A stretch of 64,000 bases of DNA. Source: JAZGGS01 sp963764825. Its GTDB lineage: Bacteria; Bacteroidota; Ignavibacteria; Ignavibacteriales; Ignavibacteriaceae. Within the stretch, counting starts at the first letter, position 1. Each line of letters opens with the position of its first letter. The notes under the pieces were generated by a model. The model searched no databases, was not told where the DNA came from, and saw nothing but the letters and a program-made list of their open reading frames with translations. The stretch lies in assembly GCA_963764825.1 (NCBI GenBank), contig CAVXUA010000009.1, positions 186,001 to 250,000 on the forward strand, written 5' to 3'. Positions 43,021-50,999 of the stretch are shown one piece after another. A program made the position numbers and the translations under genes.

Positions 43021-44367
43021 TCATTTTATCAAAACCATTTTCTTAGTCTCAACAAAAGCTCCAGCTTGTAGTTTATAAAAATATACACCACTAACAACTT
43101 CTTCGCTGATCGTTGATATATCCCACTCAACCTCATAATTTCCTGCAGGTTTCTCATCATTAACAAGTGTTTCAATCTCATTACCTAATACATCATAAAT
43201 TTTCAAAGTAACAAAACTCACTTCTGGAAGATTATATTTGATTGTTGTTACTGGATTAAAAGGATTAGGAAAATTTTGGTACAAGTAATAGCCAGTGGGT
43301 ACTATTTCCACTTTATCATCTTCAACACTTACAAGACCTCCAAAACCGCCATTTGTAGTTCTATACAAATGGTGAGTTTGAACTCCTGGTGAGAACGGTT
43401 CTCTTCCTACAATCCATCCGTGGTTCTTATCAGTGAATACCATATCCCTAAATCCATATTCAGGTTGAAGAATGGGAATGTGCAATTCTTCTGTCCATGT
43501 TCTACCTGTATCACCGCTAAAAAATGCTTTATTGCCTGCAAGCATCCATACATCTGAGGGTTTTCCGGGAATAAATTCAATATCCAATACAAAACCCATG
43601 CTATCGGTATAATTGAATTCCCAGCTTTGTCCTCCATCCTTTGTTAAATATACATTTGGATTACAGATGCTGTCGTTACACTCACCTGCTGTAATTATTC
43701 CAAGATCTTCATCATAAAACTTTATAACTCTGCACTCCATACTATCAGATAGCACAATCCAGTCTATACCGCCATTGGTTGTTTTGTATAGTTTTTCAGG
43801 TATTTGACCATAGGAATAAAAATATCCAACATTAATGTCCACAAAATCTACTCTTCTCCAAACATCACCAGACCATAAACCGATTAAACTGTGATTCATT
43901 GAAATCCAATTCTCTCCACCATCAGTTGTTCTTAAAAATAATGTTGGAGTAGTCTGAGTAGGAGCATCACCCATTGCTACACCGTTCAGCGAATCGAACA
44001 TTTCAATATAATTTAGAAATGTTGTTAAGTTCGGATCATAAAATTGTAACTGCCAGTTTACCCCTCCATCTTTGGAAGCCCAAATCTCCTCATAATTCTT
44101 AAACCATATTTTATCTGGACTAATGATTTCTTTGACATCATAAAGCGAAGGTAAAGTAGATGTTTTCCAACTATTTCCACCATCTTCGGTAATGTAAAGA
44201 ACACCTCCATAGCTGGGTCCTGTTAGAATCAGACTATCAACAGCGTCTATTTTATTTGTAGACCACCTAAATGGCATATTAGTTTCATACCATTGTGCCA
44301 ACGTAACATTGCTAAATACAAGGATAATAAACAACATTCGAGTTATATAATTTTTACTCCATTTCAT
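43021..44367 (-). CDS. T9SS-sorted beta-propeller, copy B of the cassette
   Basis: 448 residues, intact. Signal peptide (MLFIILVFSNVTLAQ). The body is a YCF48/BNR-like propeller with repeats such as LYITEDGGNSWKTS, EIWASKDGGVNWQLQFYDP, LFLRTTDGGENWISMNHSLI, LYKTTNGGIDWIVLSDSMEC, VYLTKDGGQSWEFNY and TGRTWTEELHIP, then KNHGWIVGREPFSPG. A set of Cys (SMEC, GECNDSIC) is shared with the paralogue. The end is the sorting domain NFPNPFNPVTTIKYNLPE to TKKMVLIK. It follows the Cys-rich protein at 44468 and is the last gene of the cassette. No catalytic site recognised. The partner is inferred to be the Cys-rich protein. Confidence 0.85.
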   Translation of the reverse strand: MKWSKNYITRMLFIILVFSNVTLAQWYETNMPFRWSTNKIDAVDSLILTGPSYGGVLYITEDGGNSWKTSTLPSLYDVKEIISPDKIWFKNYEEIWASKDGGVNWQLQFYDPNLTTFLNYIEMFDSLNGVAMGDAPTQTTPTLFLRTTDGGENWISMNHSLIGLWSGDVWRRVDFVDINVGYFYSYGQIPEKLYKTTNGGIDWIVLSDSMECRVIKFYDEDLGIITAGECNDSICNPNVYLTKDGGQSWEFNYTDSMGFVLDIEFIPGKPSDVWMLAGNKAFFSGDTGRTWTEELHIPILQPEYGFRDMVFTDKNHGWIVGREPFSPGVQTHHLYRTTNGGFGGLVSVEDDKVEIVPTGYYLYQNFPNPFNPVTTIKYNLPEVSFVTLKIYDVLGNEIETLVNDEKPAGNYEVEWDISTISEEVVSGVYFYKLQAGAFVETKKMVLIK

Positions 44368-44405
44368 TTACTCTACTCCGTAATAATAAATACTGACAAT
44401 ATTTC

Positions 44406-44432
44406 ATAGCTCCCTCCATTTGAGGGAGCTAT
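44406..44432 (-). other. Hairpin between Cys-rich protein B and propeller B
   Basis: An 11-bp perfect stem ATAGCTCCCTC/GAGGGAGCTAT lies 36 bases after the stop of the peptide gene and 39 before the start of the propeller. The homologous position in the other copy (46313-46332) holds a different but also complementary stem. It lacks a clear T-run on the minus strand, so it may protect or attenuate the transcript and raise the ratio of peptide to propeller. Confidence 0.65.
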
Positions 44433-44467
44433 TTTAATGAGTACTTAATGTAAATAATACATTAGTA

Positions 44468-44806
44468 TCATTTATCAATGTTGCAAGAAACGTGGGTACC
44501 GTAGTACAATGTTTCATCAGATTTCATACAATAGTCACTACCGGAACCACATAAACAGTTTGAATAAGTATAATCAACACAAGCTTTACAATCTGAACCT
44601 AACTCGGTGCAAGCGGATTTGACAATCAAACTTGCAGAGGTGCCGCACCGTGTTGGGTCTTCTGGATCATCATTCTCACACCCACCGTTTGAACACCATT
44701 CAGCATCCACTAGATGAAAAATGTCATTTTCATATGACATTGCTTGCAAACCAAGCCCTATTGTTGCTAATGCTAGCAACATAAAAAAGCTCTTGATGAA
44801 CTTCAT
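44468..44806 (-). CDS. Small secreted protein with ten cysteines, copy B
   Basis: 112 residues, intact. Signal peptide MKFIKSFFMLLALATIGLGL, cleaved probably after QA. The mature protein of about 90 residues has ten Cys at positions 38, 43, 54, 66, 73, 76, 84, 86, 93 and 108, matching the paralogue exactly, one Trp (DAEWCS) and an acidic charge. A strong site AAAGGAGGGAC precedes the ATG, so it should be well expressed. All-cysteine conservation suggests five disulfides formed after export. The leader end HLVDAEWCSNGGC recalls NVEALA-type secreted peptides of Bacteroidetes, but I cannot confirm it. Function unknown. Confidence 0.8.
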   Translation of the reverse strand: MKFIKSFFMLLALATIGLGLQAMSYENDIFHLVDAEWCSNGGCENDDPEDPTRCGTSASLIVKSACTELGSDCKACVDYTYSNCLCGSGSDYCMKSDETLYYGTHVSCNIDK

Positions 44807-44822
44807 ATGTCCCTCCTTTGGT

Positions 44823-44932
44823 TTATTTAGAATTTAGTTTTTTAATAAGGAAAGGAAGCAAATCATTACTAATCGCTCCTTTCCATATATTTTCAACCAT
44901 TCCATCTTTGCATATAATTATTGTACTGCTTT
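44823..44932 (-). pseudogene. Remnant of the mauE-like gene 3' end
   Basis: On the minus strand this spacer reads STIIICKDGMVENIWKGAIS then NDLLPFLIKKLNSK and stop, matching the last 35 codons of the gene at 46725-47747 (ITIIISNDGMVDNIWKGPIS, NELLPFLIKKLNLN) at most positions. It is not preceded by a start and abuts the stop codon of propeller A. It marks the junction of the tandem duplication. Confidence 0.85.
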
Positions 44933-46273
44933 CTATTTTATAAGAATCATCTTCTTAGTTTGAGCGAAGTTGTTTATTTGCAATTGGTAGAAGTAGATAC
45001 CGCTTGGTAATTCAGCTGCATTAAATTTAACCGAGTAGTTACCTGCAGGTTTCTCATCATTAACAAGTGTTGCAATCTCATTACCTAATACATCATAAAT
45101 TTTCAAAGTAATAAAACTTGTTTCCGGGATTTGATATTTGATTTTTGTTACTGGATTAAAAGGATTAGGAAAGTTTTGGTACAATAAATATCCTTTTGGT
45201 ACTACTTCCTTATAATTGTCCTCAACACTAACAAGACCTCCAAAACCTCCATTGGTGGTGCGATACAAATGATGTGTAAATCCTTGGGAGAGCGGTTCTC
45301 TTCCTACAATCCATCCGTGGTTCTTATCTGTAAAGGCCATGTCTCTAAATCCGTAGGCAGGCGTGAGAATCGGAATATGCATTTCTTCAGTCCAGGTTCT
45401 TCCTGTATTACTGCTAAAAAAAGCTTTGTTGCCGGCAATCATCCACACATCCGAGGGCTTTCCTGGAATAAATTCAATATCCATTACGAAACCCATACTA
45501 TCGGTATAAGTAAATTCCCAGCTTTGCCCTCCATCTGTAGTCAAATATACATTTGGATTACAAATACTGTCACTACACTCACCTCCTGCAATTATACCAA
45601 TATCTGCATCATAAAACCTCATTACTTTACAGTCCATACTATCAGATAATACTATCCAGTCTGTACCACCATTTGTTGTTTTGTATAATTTTTCGGGTAT
45701 TTCACCAAAGGAATAAAAATATCCCACATTTATATCAACGAAATCTACTCTCTTCCAAATATTAGCTGACCATAAACCGATTAAATTGTGATTCATCGAA
45801 ATCCAGTTATTACCACCATCTGTTGTTCTTAAAAAGAGGGTTGGATCACTCAGAGTAGGTGCATCACCCATTGCTACACCATTTAATGAATCGAACATTT
45901 CAATATAATTTAGAAATGTTGTTAAGGTCGGATCATAAAACTGTAACTGCCAGTTTACTCCACCGTCTTTTGAAGCCCAGATCTCCTCATAATTCTTAAA
46001 CCATATTTTATCTGATCCACTAATTTCCATAACATCAATGAAAGAAGGTACTGGTGTAGATGCGATCCAACTATTTCCACCATCTTCAGTTTTATATAGC
46101 TCACCAGTAAACCCAATTGCTCCTACAAAAATCAGACTATCAAATGCATCTATTTTCTCTGAACTCCACGGGGGAGGAATATTTGTTATTTCATACCACT
46201 GTGCCTGAATAATAGTAGTAAGCACAAAAAAAGATATAATAAGTGAAATATATATTCTAGCTCTTTTCATCAT
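44933..46273 (-). CDS. T9SS-sorted beta-propeller, copy A of the cassette
   Basis: 446 residues, intact. Signal peptide (ISLIISFFVLTTIIQAQ). Very close paralogue of the protein at 43021-44367, with the same blade order (LYKTEDGGNSWIAS, EIWASKDGGVNWQLQFYDP, LFLRTTDGGNNWISMNHNLI, VYLTTDGGQSWEFTYTDSMG) and the same Cys residues (SMDC, GECSDSIC). Sorting domain NFPNPFNPVTKIKYQIPE to TKKMILIK. Transcribed after the Cys-rich protein A. The stop TAG is followed directly by the mauE remnant. Most of the difference between copies lies in the first 60 residues and in the sorting domain. Confidence 0.85.
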   Translation of the reverse strand: MMKRARIYISLIISFFVLTTIIQAQWYEITNIPPPWSSEKIDAFDSLIFVGAIGFTGELYKTEDGGNSWIASTPVPSFIDVMEISGSDKIWFKNYEEIWASKDGGVNWQLQFYDPTLTTFLNYIEMFDSLNGVAMGDAPTLSDPTLFLRTTDGGNNWISMNHNLIGLWSANIWKRVDFVDINVGYFYSFGEIPEKLYKTTNGGTDWIVLSDSMDCKVMRFYDADIGIIAGGECSDSICNPNVYLTTDGGQSWEFTYTDSMGFVMDIEFIPGKPSDVWMIAGNKAFFSSNTGRTWTEEMHIPILTPAYGFRDMAFTDKNHGWIVGREPLSQGFTHHLYRTTNGGFGGLVSVEDNYKEVVPKGYLLYQNFPNPFNPVTKIKYQIPETSFITLKIYDVLGNEIATLVNDEKPAGNYSVKFNAAELPSGIYFYQLQINNFAQTKKMILIK

Positions 46274-46312
46274 TCTACCTATTAATAATTATTTATAAAT
46301 TGCATTACAACA

Positions 46313-46332
46313 GCCCCTCTAATCTGAGGGGC
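46313..46332 (-). other. Hairpin between Cys-rich protein A and propeller A
   Basis: A 7-bp stem GCCCCTC/GAGGGGC with loop TAATCT lies 38 bases after the peptide stop. It is placed as in the other copy but has different bases, which suggests that the structure, rather than the sequence, is kept. Confidence 0.6.
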
Positions 46333-46369
46333 CATTGCATGTAAAACAGTCATTAAGAATGTTTGGGTA

Positions 46370-46708
46370 CTACTTATCAATATCGCACTCTACGTGAGTA
46401 CCATAGTAGTAACTATGATCTTCTTTCATACAAAAGTCACTACCGGTACCGCATACGCAGCTTGAAAAAGTATAATCAACACACGCTTTACAGTCAGCAC
46501 CTAACTCGTTGCAAGCGGATTTAACTATTATACTTGCTGAAGTAGTGCACCGTGTAGGGTCGAGTACATTAGTATTCTCACACCCACCTTCTGAGCACCA
46601 TTCTGCATCCGCAAGATGAAAAATGTCACTTTCATATGACATTGCTTGCAAGCCAAGCGCAATTGTTGCTAATGCCAGCAACATAAGAAAGCTCTTGATG
46701 AACTTCAT
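46370..46708 (-). CDS. Small secreted protein with ten cysteines, copy A
   Basis: 112 residues, intact, and about 88 identical to copy B by eye. Signal peptide MKFIKSFLMLLALATIALGL. The ten Cys and the single Trp (DAEWCSEGGC) are all kept, with most change in the loop after GGCEN (TNVLDPTRC versus DDPEDPTRC) and near residues 96 to 100. The same AAAGGAGGGAC site precedes the ATG. It starts 16 bases after the stop of the mauE-like gene, so the redox protein and its likely substrate are made together. Function unknown; possibly a disulfide-rich partner of the propeller. Confidence 0.8.
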   Translation of the reverse strand: MKFIKSFLMLLALATIALGLQAMSYESDIFHLADAEWCSEGGCENTNVLDPTRCTTSASIIVKSACNELGADCKACVDYTFSSCVCGTGSDFCMKEDHSYYYGTHVECDIDK

Positions 46709-46724
46709 AAGTCCCTCCTTTTGT

Positions 46725-47747
46725 TTAATTTAAATTTAGTTTTTTAATAAGGAAAGGAAGCAATTCATTACTAATTGGTCCTTTCCATATATTATCAACC
46801 ATTCCATCATTGCTAATAATTATCGTTATTGGAGTTAGAACGATTTTGAAATTATCTTTGAACACTTTACTGGAATTGTATGCTACATCGAAGTTTACAT
46901 TATATTCGGCTATCATTTTTTTCGTAATAATTATGTCATTTACTGAAATTCCTAATATTCTAATTTTCTTATTGTTTAATAGTCTATTGATCTCATTCCA
47001 GGTAACAACATTATTTTTGCAATTCTCACAGCCATACTTCATAATAAATAAAACAATTTTATCATAATTCTTAAAATCAATCGTTTCGTGTGAACCGTCT
47101 ATCCCGTAAACTTCAAATGGCTTTACCGTTTCCCCTTCAGATAAGATTTTATTATCCAATAACCTTGTAACTCGATTTTTCAATTCAATATTTCTTATTG
47201 CCAAAGCAAAGTTGGAAACCAAAAAAAAGATAAGTAGGGATATTATCAAAGATATTTTGACTTTCTCTTTAAATTTTTCATTTGATATAGATGCTACTTT
47301 GCGCTTTAGGTAATGATATAGTAGTAGAAACGCCCACAATATCAGTACGATATTCCTTACAACCGTAAGCTCATCTATTTTATCAGAAGATAAATCCCCA
47401 AAGCATCCGCAGGAAATGTCACCACCTTGTACTAGCTGAACAACAATTACACTTGTGAAAAGGACCAGAGTGTAAATCATTATTTGAAGCATTAGTGTAG
47501 TAAATAAATTGAATGTTATGCAGAACCCGATCAATATTTCCAACAGACATATTACGTAGCTAACAAACTCAACATAATAATCTGGAATTACAGCGAATTT
47601 CATTATAGCATCTTGAAATGCGGAGACATCACTTACCTTAGTAACCCCAGAGAAGATGAAAAGTAAACCGAACAGAATACGTAGGACAAGAATATAAGGC
47701 TTACGGTTTGGGTTATGATCTTTCAATTTATCATTGCTTTCTCCCAT
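46725..47747 (-). CDS. MauE-like membrane protein fused to a thioredoxin-like domain
   Basis: 340 residues, intact. N-terminal half: four membrane helices with VLRILFGLLFIFSGVTKVSD at the start and the motif GGDISCGCFGDLSSD, typical of the MauE/DoxX redox family. Then a fifth helix (ISLIISLLIFFLVSNFALAI) and a periplasmic thioredoxin-like domain with the redox motif KYGCENCKN (CxxC), GISVND and the cis-Pro region LTPITIIIS. MauE with MauD makes the disulfides of methylamine dehydrogenase small subunit. Here the two functions are in one protein, next to secreted proteins with ten Cys. It is the first gene of a five-gene unit. Its 3' end is duplicated at 44823-44932. Confidence 0.85.
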   Translation of the reverse strand: MGESNDKLKDHNPNRKPYILVLRILFGLLFIFSGVTKVSDVSAFQDAIMKFAVIPDYYVEFVSYVICLLEILIGFCITFNLFTTLMLQIMIYTLVLFTSVIVVQLVQGGDISCGCFGDLSSDKIDELTVVRNIVLILWAFLLLYHYLKRKVASISNEKFKEKVKISLIISLLIFFLVSNFALAIRNIELKNRVTRLLDNKILSEGETVKPFEVYGIDGSHETIDFKNYDKIVLFIMKYGCENCKNNVVTWNEINRLLNNKKIRILGISVNDIIITKKMIAEYNVNFDVAYNSSKVFKDNFKIVLTPITIIISNDGMVDNIWKGPISNELLPFLIKKLNLN

Positions 47748-48121
47748 AGCTACCCAACCAAAATTATAACAATTACAGAGTAAGAAATTAATGTGATATA
47801 GTCAACACAAATGTTTATTTTTTTTCAAACAGTAAACAATCGTGAATGATGGCTAAAAATGAAACTCTTATGGCGTGATATTTAATAATAGTTAAAATGT
47901 GTATTATAGGATACTTCAAACTTTTATAACTTGACAAAAAGTCATAGTTTATATGATTTGAATAGAGGATGCGTAACTATCTCTGAAGATTCTCAAACAG
48001 GTGAGCCAGTATATCTACCGCTCAAATAAATCTGGCCATTTTAGAATATTTTTATAATTAAATTACCAGCTAATTTTAATTAATTTAACATTTGTTGAAC
48101 ACCTAAATATTATTTTATAGT
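47748..48121. other. Intergenic region without a gene
   Basis: A 374-base AT-rich spacer between the divergent cassette and ABC transporter genes. It should hold both promoters. A TTGACTATATC stretch lies about 65 bases before the mauE-like start on the minus strand, but no clean TAnnTTTG box pairs with it. No RNA gene, repeat or small coding region is evident. Confidence 0.5.
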
Positions 48122-49060
48122 ATGACCGCAATTGAAACAAGTTCACTGGAAAAAATTTATTCAACCTCATTTGGTAAACAAAAAGTACAAGCACTTAAAG
48201 AATTAAATCTTTCTGTAAATAAGGGTTCTATATTCGGTTTACTTGGGCCAAATGGGGCAGGAAAAACCACACTTATTAAATTATTGCTTGGGATTACATT
48301 TCCAACTTTTGGAAGTGCGAAAATTTTTAATGAGAATATTTCCGGGTATGACTTCAAAAAGAAAATCGGCTACTTACCTGAGAATCACAAATATCCTCCA
48401 TATCTAAAAGGAGGTGAAGTTCTTCATTTTTTTGGACGATTAAGCGGGTTAGAGGGCAGCATCTTGTAAAGAAAATTGATGAAATGCTTGAACTGGTCAA
48501 ACTCACCGAGTGGAAGAAAACCAAAGTAAAAGCATACTCAAAAGGAATGATGCAGCGGCTGGGGTTGGCACAATCAATTATAAACGATCCGGAACTTATT
48601 TTTCTTGATGAACCAACAGATGGTGTTGATCCGATCGGAAGAAAAGAGATACGGGATATTCTACTAGAACTTAAATCGAGAGGAAAAACTATTTTTCTTA
48701 ACAGCCATCTTCTTTCTGAAGTTGAACTAATTACGGATCGAGTTGGCATATTAAATAAAGGTTCGCTTTTGCGAGAGGGATCCGTTAAGGAACTAACCGA
48801 AAGGAAAGAGGAGTACATTGTAAACATTGATGATAGTGAATATGATCTTGTGAAGCAATCAGATTCAAACCACCAAATATCAAAACTAAGTGATGGCTCG
48901 TACTCAGTTAAAGTTGATGATGTTCGATCAATAAATATTCTTATTGATAAGATTAGATCCGATGGGAAAATAATTAAAGAAGTTCTTCTTCAGAAAAATA
49001 CTTTGGAAGATATGTTTATCTCACTGATAAACAAGGCAGAAGAGGGCGGAGGGAAAATGA
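48122..49060 (+). CDS. ABC transporter ATP-binding protein (frame broken)
   Basis: About 312 residues. Walker A LLGPNGAGKTTLIKLL, then KIGYLPENHKYPPYLKGG; after a break near 48467 the reading continues GQHLVKKIDEMLELVKLTEW, with signature YSKGMMQRLGLAQS, Walker B LIFLDEPTDGVDPIGR and SHLLSEVELITDRVGIL. This is an ABC-2-type exporter or maintenance ATPase. The predicted end is EEGGGK and a TGA at 49058 overlapping the permease start; in the sequence as given one extra A in the A4 run at 49054 removes that stop and joins it to the permease. Confidence 0.85.
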
Positions 49061-49881
49061 GAAACATTTTTATTATTACGTGGTTTACGCTCCGTGAAGC
49101 AATGGCAAGAAAGGTGTTTATGTTTTTTGCCGGCATATCGATTCTTGTACTTCTCGGATCAATTTTAGTTTTCAGTCTTGTTGATACTCAAACTTTTATT
49201 TCTGCTGCGAACCAGGGACAATCAGATTATAATTCTTAAGGAAATTGTAGCAGGATTAGAATTCTTATTATTAGCCCGTTAGCAGGGCTTTGTCTTTTGC
49301 TTGCAATTTTTTCAAGTGCAAGTTTTGTTCCTGTAATGTTGGAAAAAGGGAACAATAGATCTTCTTCTTTCCAAACCAATTTCACGACCACAATTACTTA
49401 TCGGTAAATATCTTGGCGGATTACTGGTTGTCTTTATAAATATACTATTTTCCTTATTGTGGGAGTTTGGTTAATCATCTCAATTAAATTTTCTTATTGG
49501 GATTTTTCCTTTCTTTTCGTTTCCTTAACCGTAACTTTCTCGTTTGCAGTTCTATACTCAATTATAGTTTTATTTGGTGTTATTACCAGAAGCTCAATAT
49601 TAGGAATGATGGTAGCATATCTAATTTTCCTTATCCTGAGCCCATTGCTGCAGCTGTACAAAGCAGAGCTTCATACATTTGTTGAAAATGGAATTGCGAA
49701 AACTATACTGGATGGTTTGTATTATATCATTCCGCAAACAGCTGAACTGATGGGTAAACTAACCGTAGATTTAGCATCAGGGCATGGAATTACTAATTAT
49801 TCACCTGTTATAACTTCTTTTTTCTTATTAGTTTTAGTGTTGAGTTTTTCAATTTTCTTGTTCAAGAAAAAAGATTTTTAA
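49057..49881 (+). CDS. ABC-2-type permease (frame broken at least three times)
   Basis: Membrane partner of the preceding ATPase, about 275 residues. Start MRNIFIITWFTLREAMARKV is typical of ABC-2 permeases with a cytoplasmic start and first helix (FMFFAGISILVLLGSILVFS). Breaks occur near 49240 and 49350 to 49450; repaired readings include LAGLCLLLAIFSSASFVPVM, LLLSKPISRPQLLIGKYLGG and LIISIKFSYWDFSFLFVSL, followed by further helices and the end FSIFLFKKKDF. The motif LSKPISR lies in the cytoplasmic loop that contacts the ATPase. The substrate is unknown. Confidence 0.8.
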
Positions 49882-50032
49882 TATTGCAGGATAAAAGTAG
49901 TTACTTTTTCTTTATTAATTTCAGATAGTAATTGGTGTTATATTAAAAAAGGAAAATTACAGTTTAATTTGCAAAGTAATTCAATTTAAAAGAGTACTTT
50001 GAAATTCATAATTTTATCAGAGGAAGCACGTA

Positions 50033-50968
50033 ATGCAGGAAGATAATCTTAAACTCGAAGACTTGCTTCTTCATTCCCCGGTTGAAGATGATGCGGATAC
50101 GATAAACAATATTGCAATTATTGGTGCTGGTGTTATGGGACAGGGAATTGCCCAGACAATTGCATCATCTGGGATGGATGTTTTGATTGTTGAAAGAGAT
50201 AAAGATGGGTTAGAAAATGCAAAAGCAGCACTTGCAGAATCTATGGATAGGGAAATTAAAAGATGGGCTATGACAAACTCCGATAAGAAAGCAATACTTA
50301 GCCGGATTAAGTGGGAAACCGATTTCAAATCAATTGGAAAATACGATCTTATAATTGAAGCTGTTACGGAAGATTTTGATGCCAAGGTGGAAGTCTTTAA
50401 TAAACTTGATGGCAGCGCTAAAAAGAACTGCATCTTTGTTTCGAATACATCTACTTTAAGCTTAACAAAAATTGCAGAAACTACTAACAGACCTTCACAA
50501 GTTATCGGTCTACACTTTCTTCATCCTGTCCCTAAAATACCTGTTGTTGAAGTTGTTAAATGTTTGCATACTTCCAACGAAACCGTACGCATTGTAAAAT
50601 CGTTTATCTCCAATATTGGAAAAACACCTGTTGAAGTTTATGAGTACCCTGGTTTTGTTACCACGCGCGCAATTGTTCCGCTTCTTAATGAAGCTATGTA
50701 TATATTGCTCGAAGGTGTAGCTACAGCTAAAGATATTGATACAGCGATGAAACTGGGTTACAACTTCCAGAGTGGTCCGTTGGAGATGGCTGATAACATG
50801 GGATTGGATGAAATACTAGCATGGATGGAAACCTTATGGAAAACGCTTGGTGAACCCCGCTACAGGGCTTGTCCTATTCTGCGTAAGCTTGTAAGAGAGC
50901 GGAAACTCGGTAAGAAAACCGGGCAAGGTTTTTATAAGTATGATGAGCACGGAAATATTATTGAGTGA
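50033..50968 (+). CDS. 3-hydroxyacyl-CoA (3-hydroxybutyryl-CoA) dehydrogenase
   Basis: 311 residues, intact. After a 26-residue polar extension, the NAD fold NIAIIGAGVMGQGIAQTIAS, then DLIIEAVTEDFDAKVEVF, VSNTSTLSLTKIAE, VIGLHFLHPVPKIPVVEVVK (with the catalytic His), and the C-terminal domain with YPGFVTTRAIVPLLNEAMYI and YNFQSGPLEMADNMGLDEIL. Reversibly oxidises 3-hydroxyacyl-CoA; used in butyrate or beta-oxidation pathways. GAGGAAGCACGTA precedes the ATG. The next gene, 31 bases on, is acetate kinase, so it may belong to a fermentation unit. Confidence 0.9.
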   Translation: MQEDNLKLEDLLLHSPVEDDADTINNIAIIGAGVMGQGIAQTIASSGMDVLIVERDKDGLENAKAALAESMDREIKRWAMTNSDKKAILSRIKWETDFKSIGKYDLIIEAVTEDFDAKVEVFNKLDGSAKKNCIFVSNTSTLSLTKIAETTNRPSQVIGLHFLHPVPKIPVVEVVKCLHTSNETVRIVKSFISNIGKTPVEVYEYPGFVTTRAIVPLLNEAMYILLEGVATAKDIDTAMKLGYNFQSGPLEMADNMGLDEILAWMETLWKTLGEPRYRACPILRKLVRERKLGKKTGQGFYKYDEHGNIIE

Positions 50969-50999
50969 TTTTTTTTACAGAAAGAAAAATTAAACAGAA

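Larger units (their letters stand above)
43021..44932 (-). repeat. Tandem duplication unit 2
   Basis: Contains, in transcription order, a remnant of the mauE-like 3' end (44823-44932), a Cys-rich protein and a propeller. It is a copy of unit 1 (44933-46832). Homology runs through both genes and the spacers. Confidence 0.8.
44933..46832 (-). repeat. Tandem duplication unit 1
   Basis: The 3' end of the mauE-like gene (46725-46832), the Cys-rich protein A and propeller A. Unit 2 (43021-44932) is its copy. The copies are about 1.9 kb each, directly adjacent and in the same orientation. Confidence 0.8.

Noticed and set aside
45269..45649. 126-codon frame antisense to propeller A
   Set aside because: Shadow of an intact gene; also not present in copy B.
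43021..47747. Methylamine or aromatic amine dehydrogenase
   Set aside because: Parts are similar in outline but the small protein has only one Trp and no MauG-like gene is present; the propeller is of the BNR/YCF48 type with a T9SS end.
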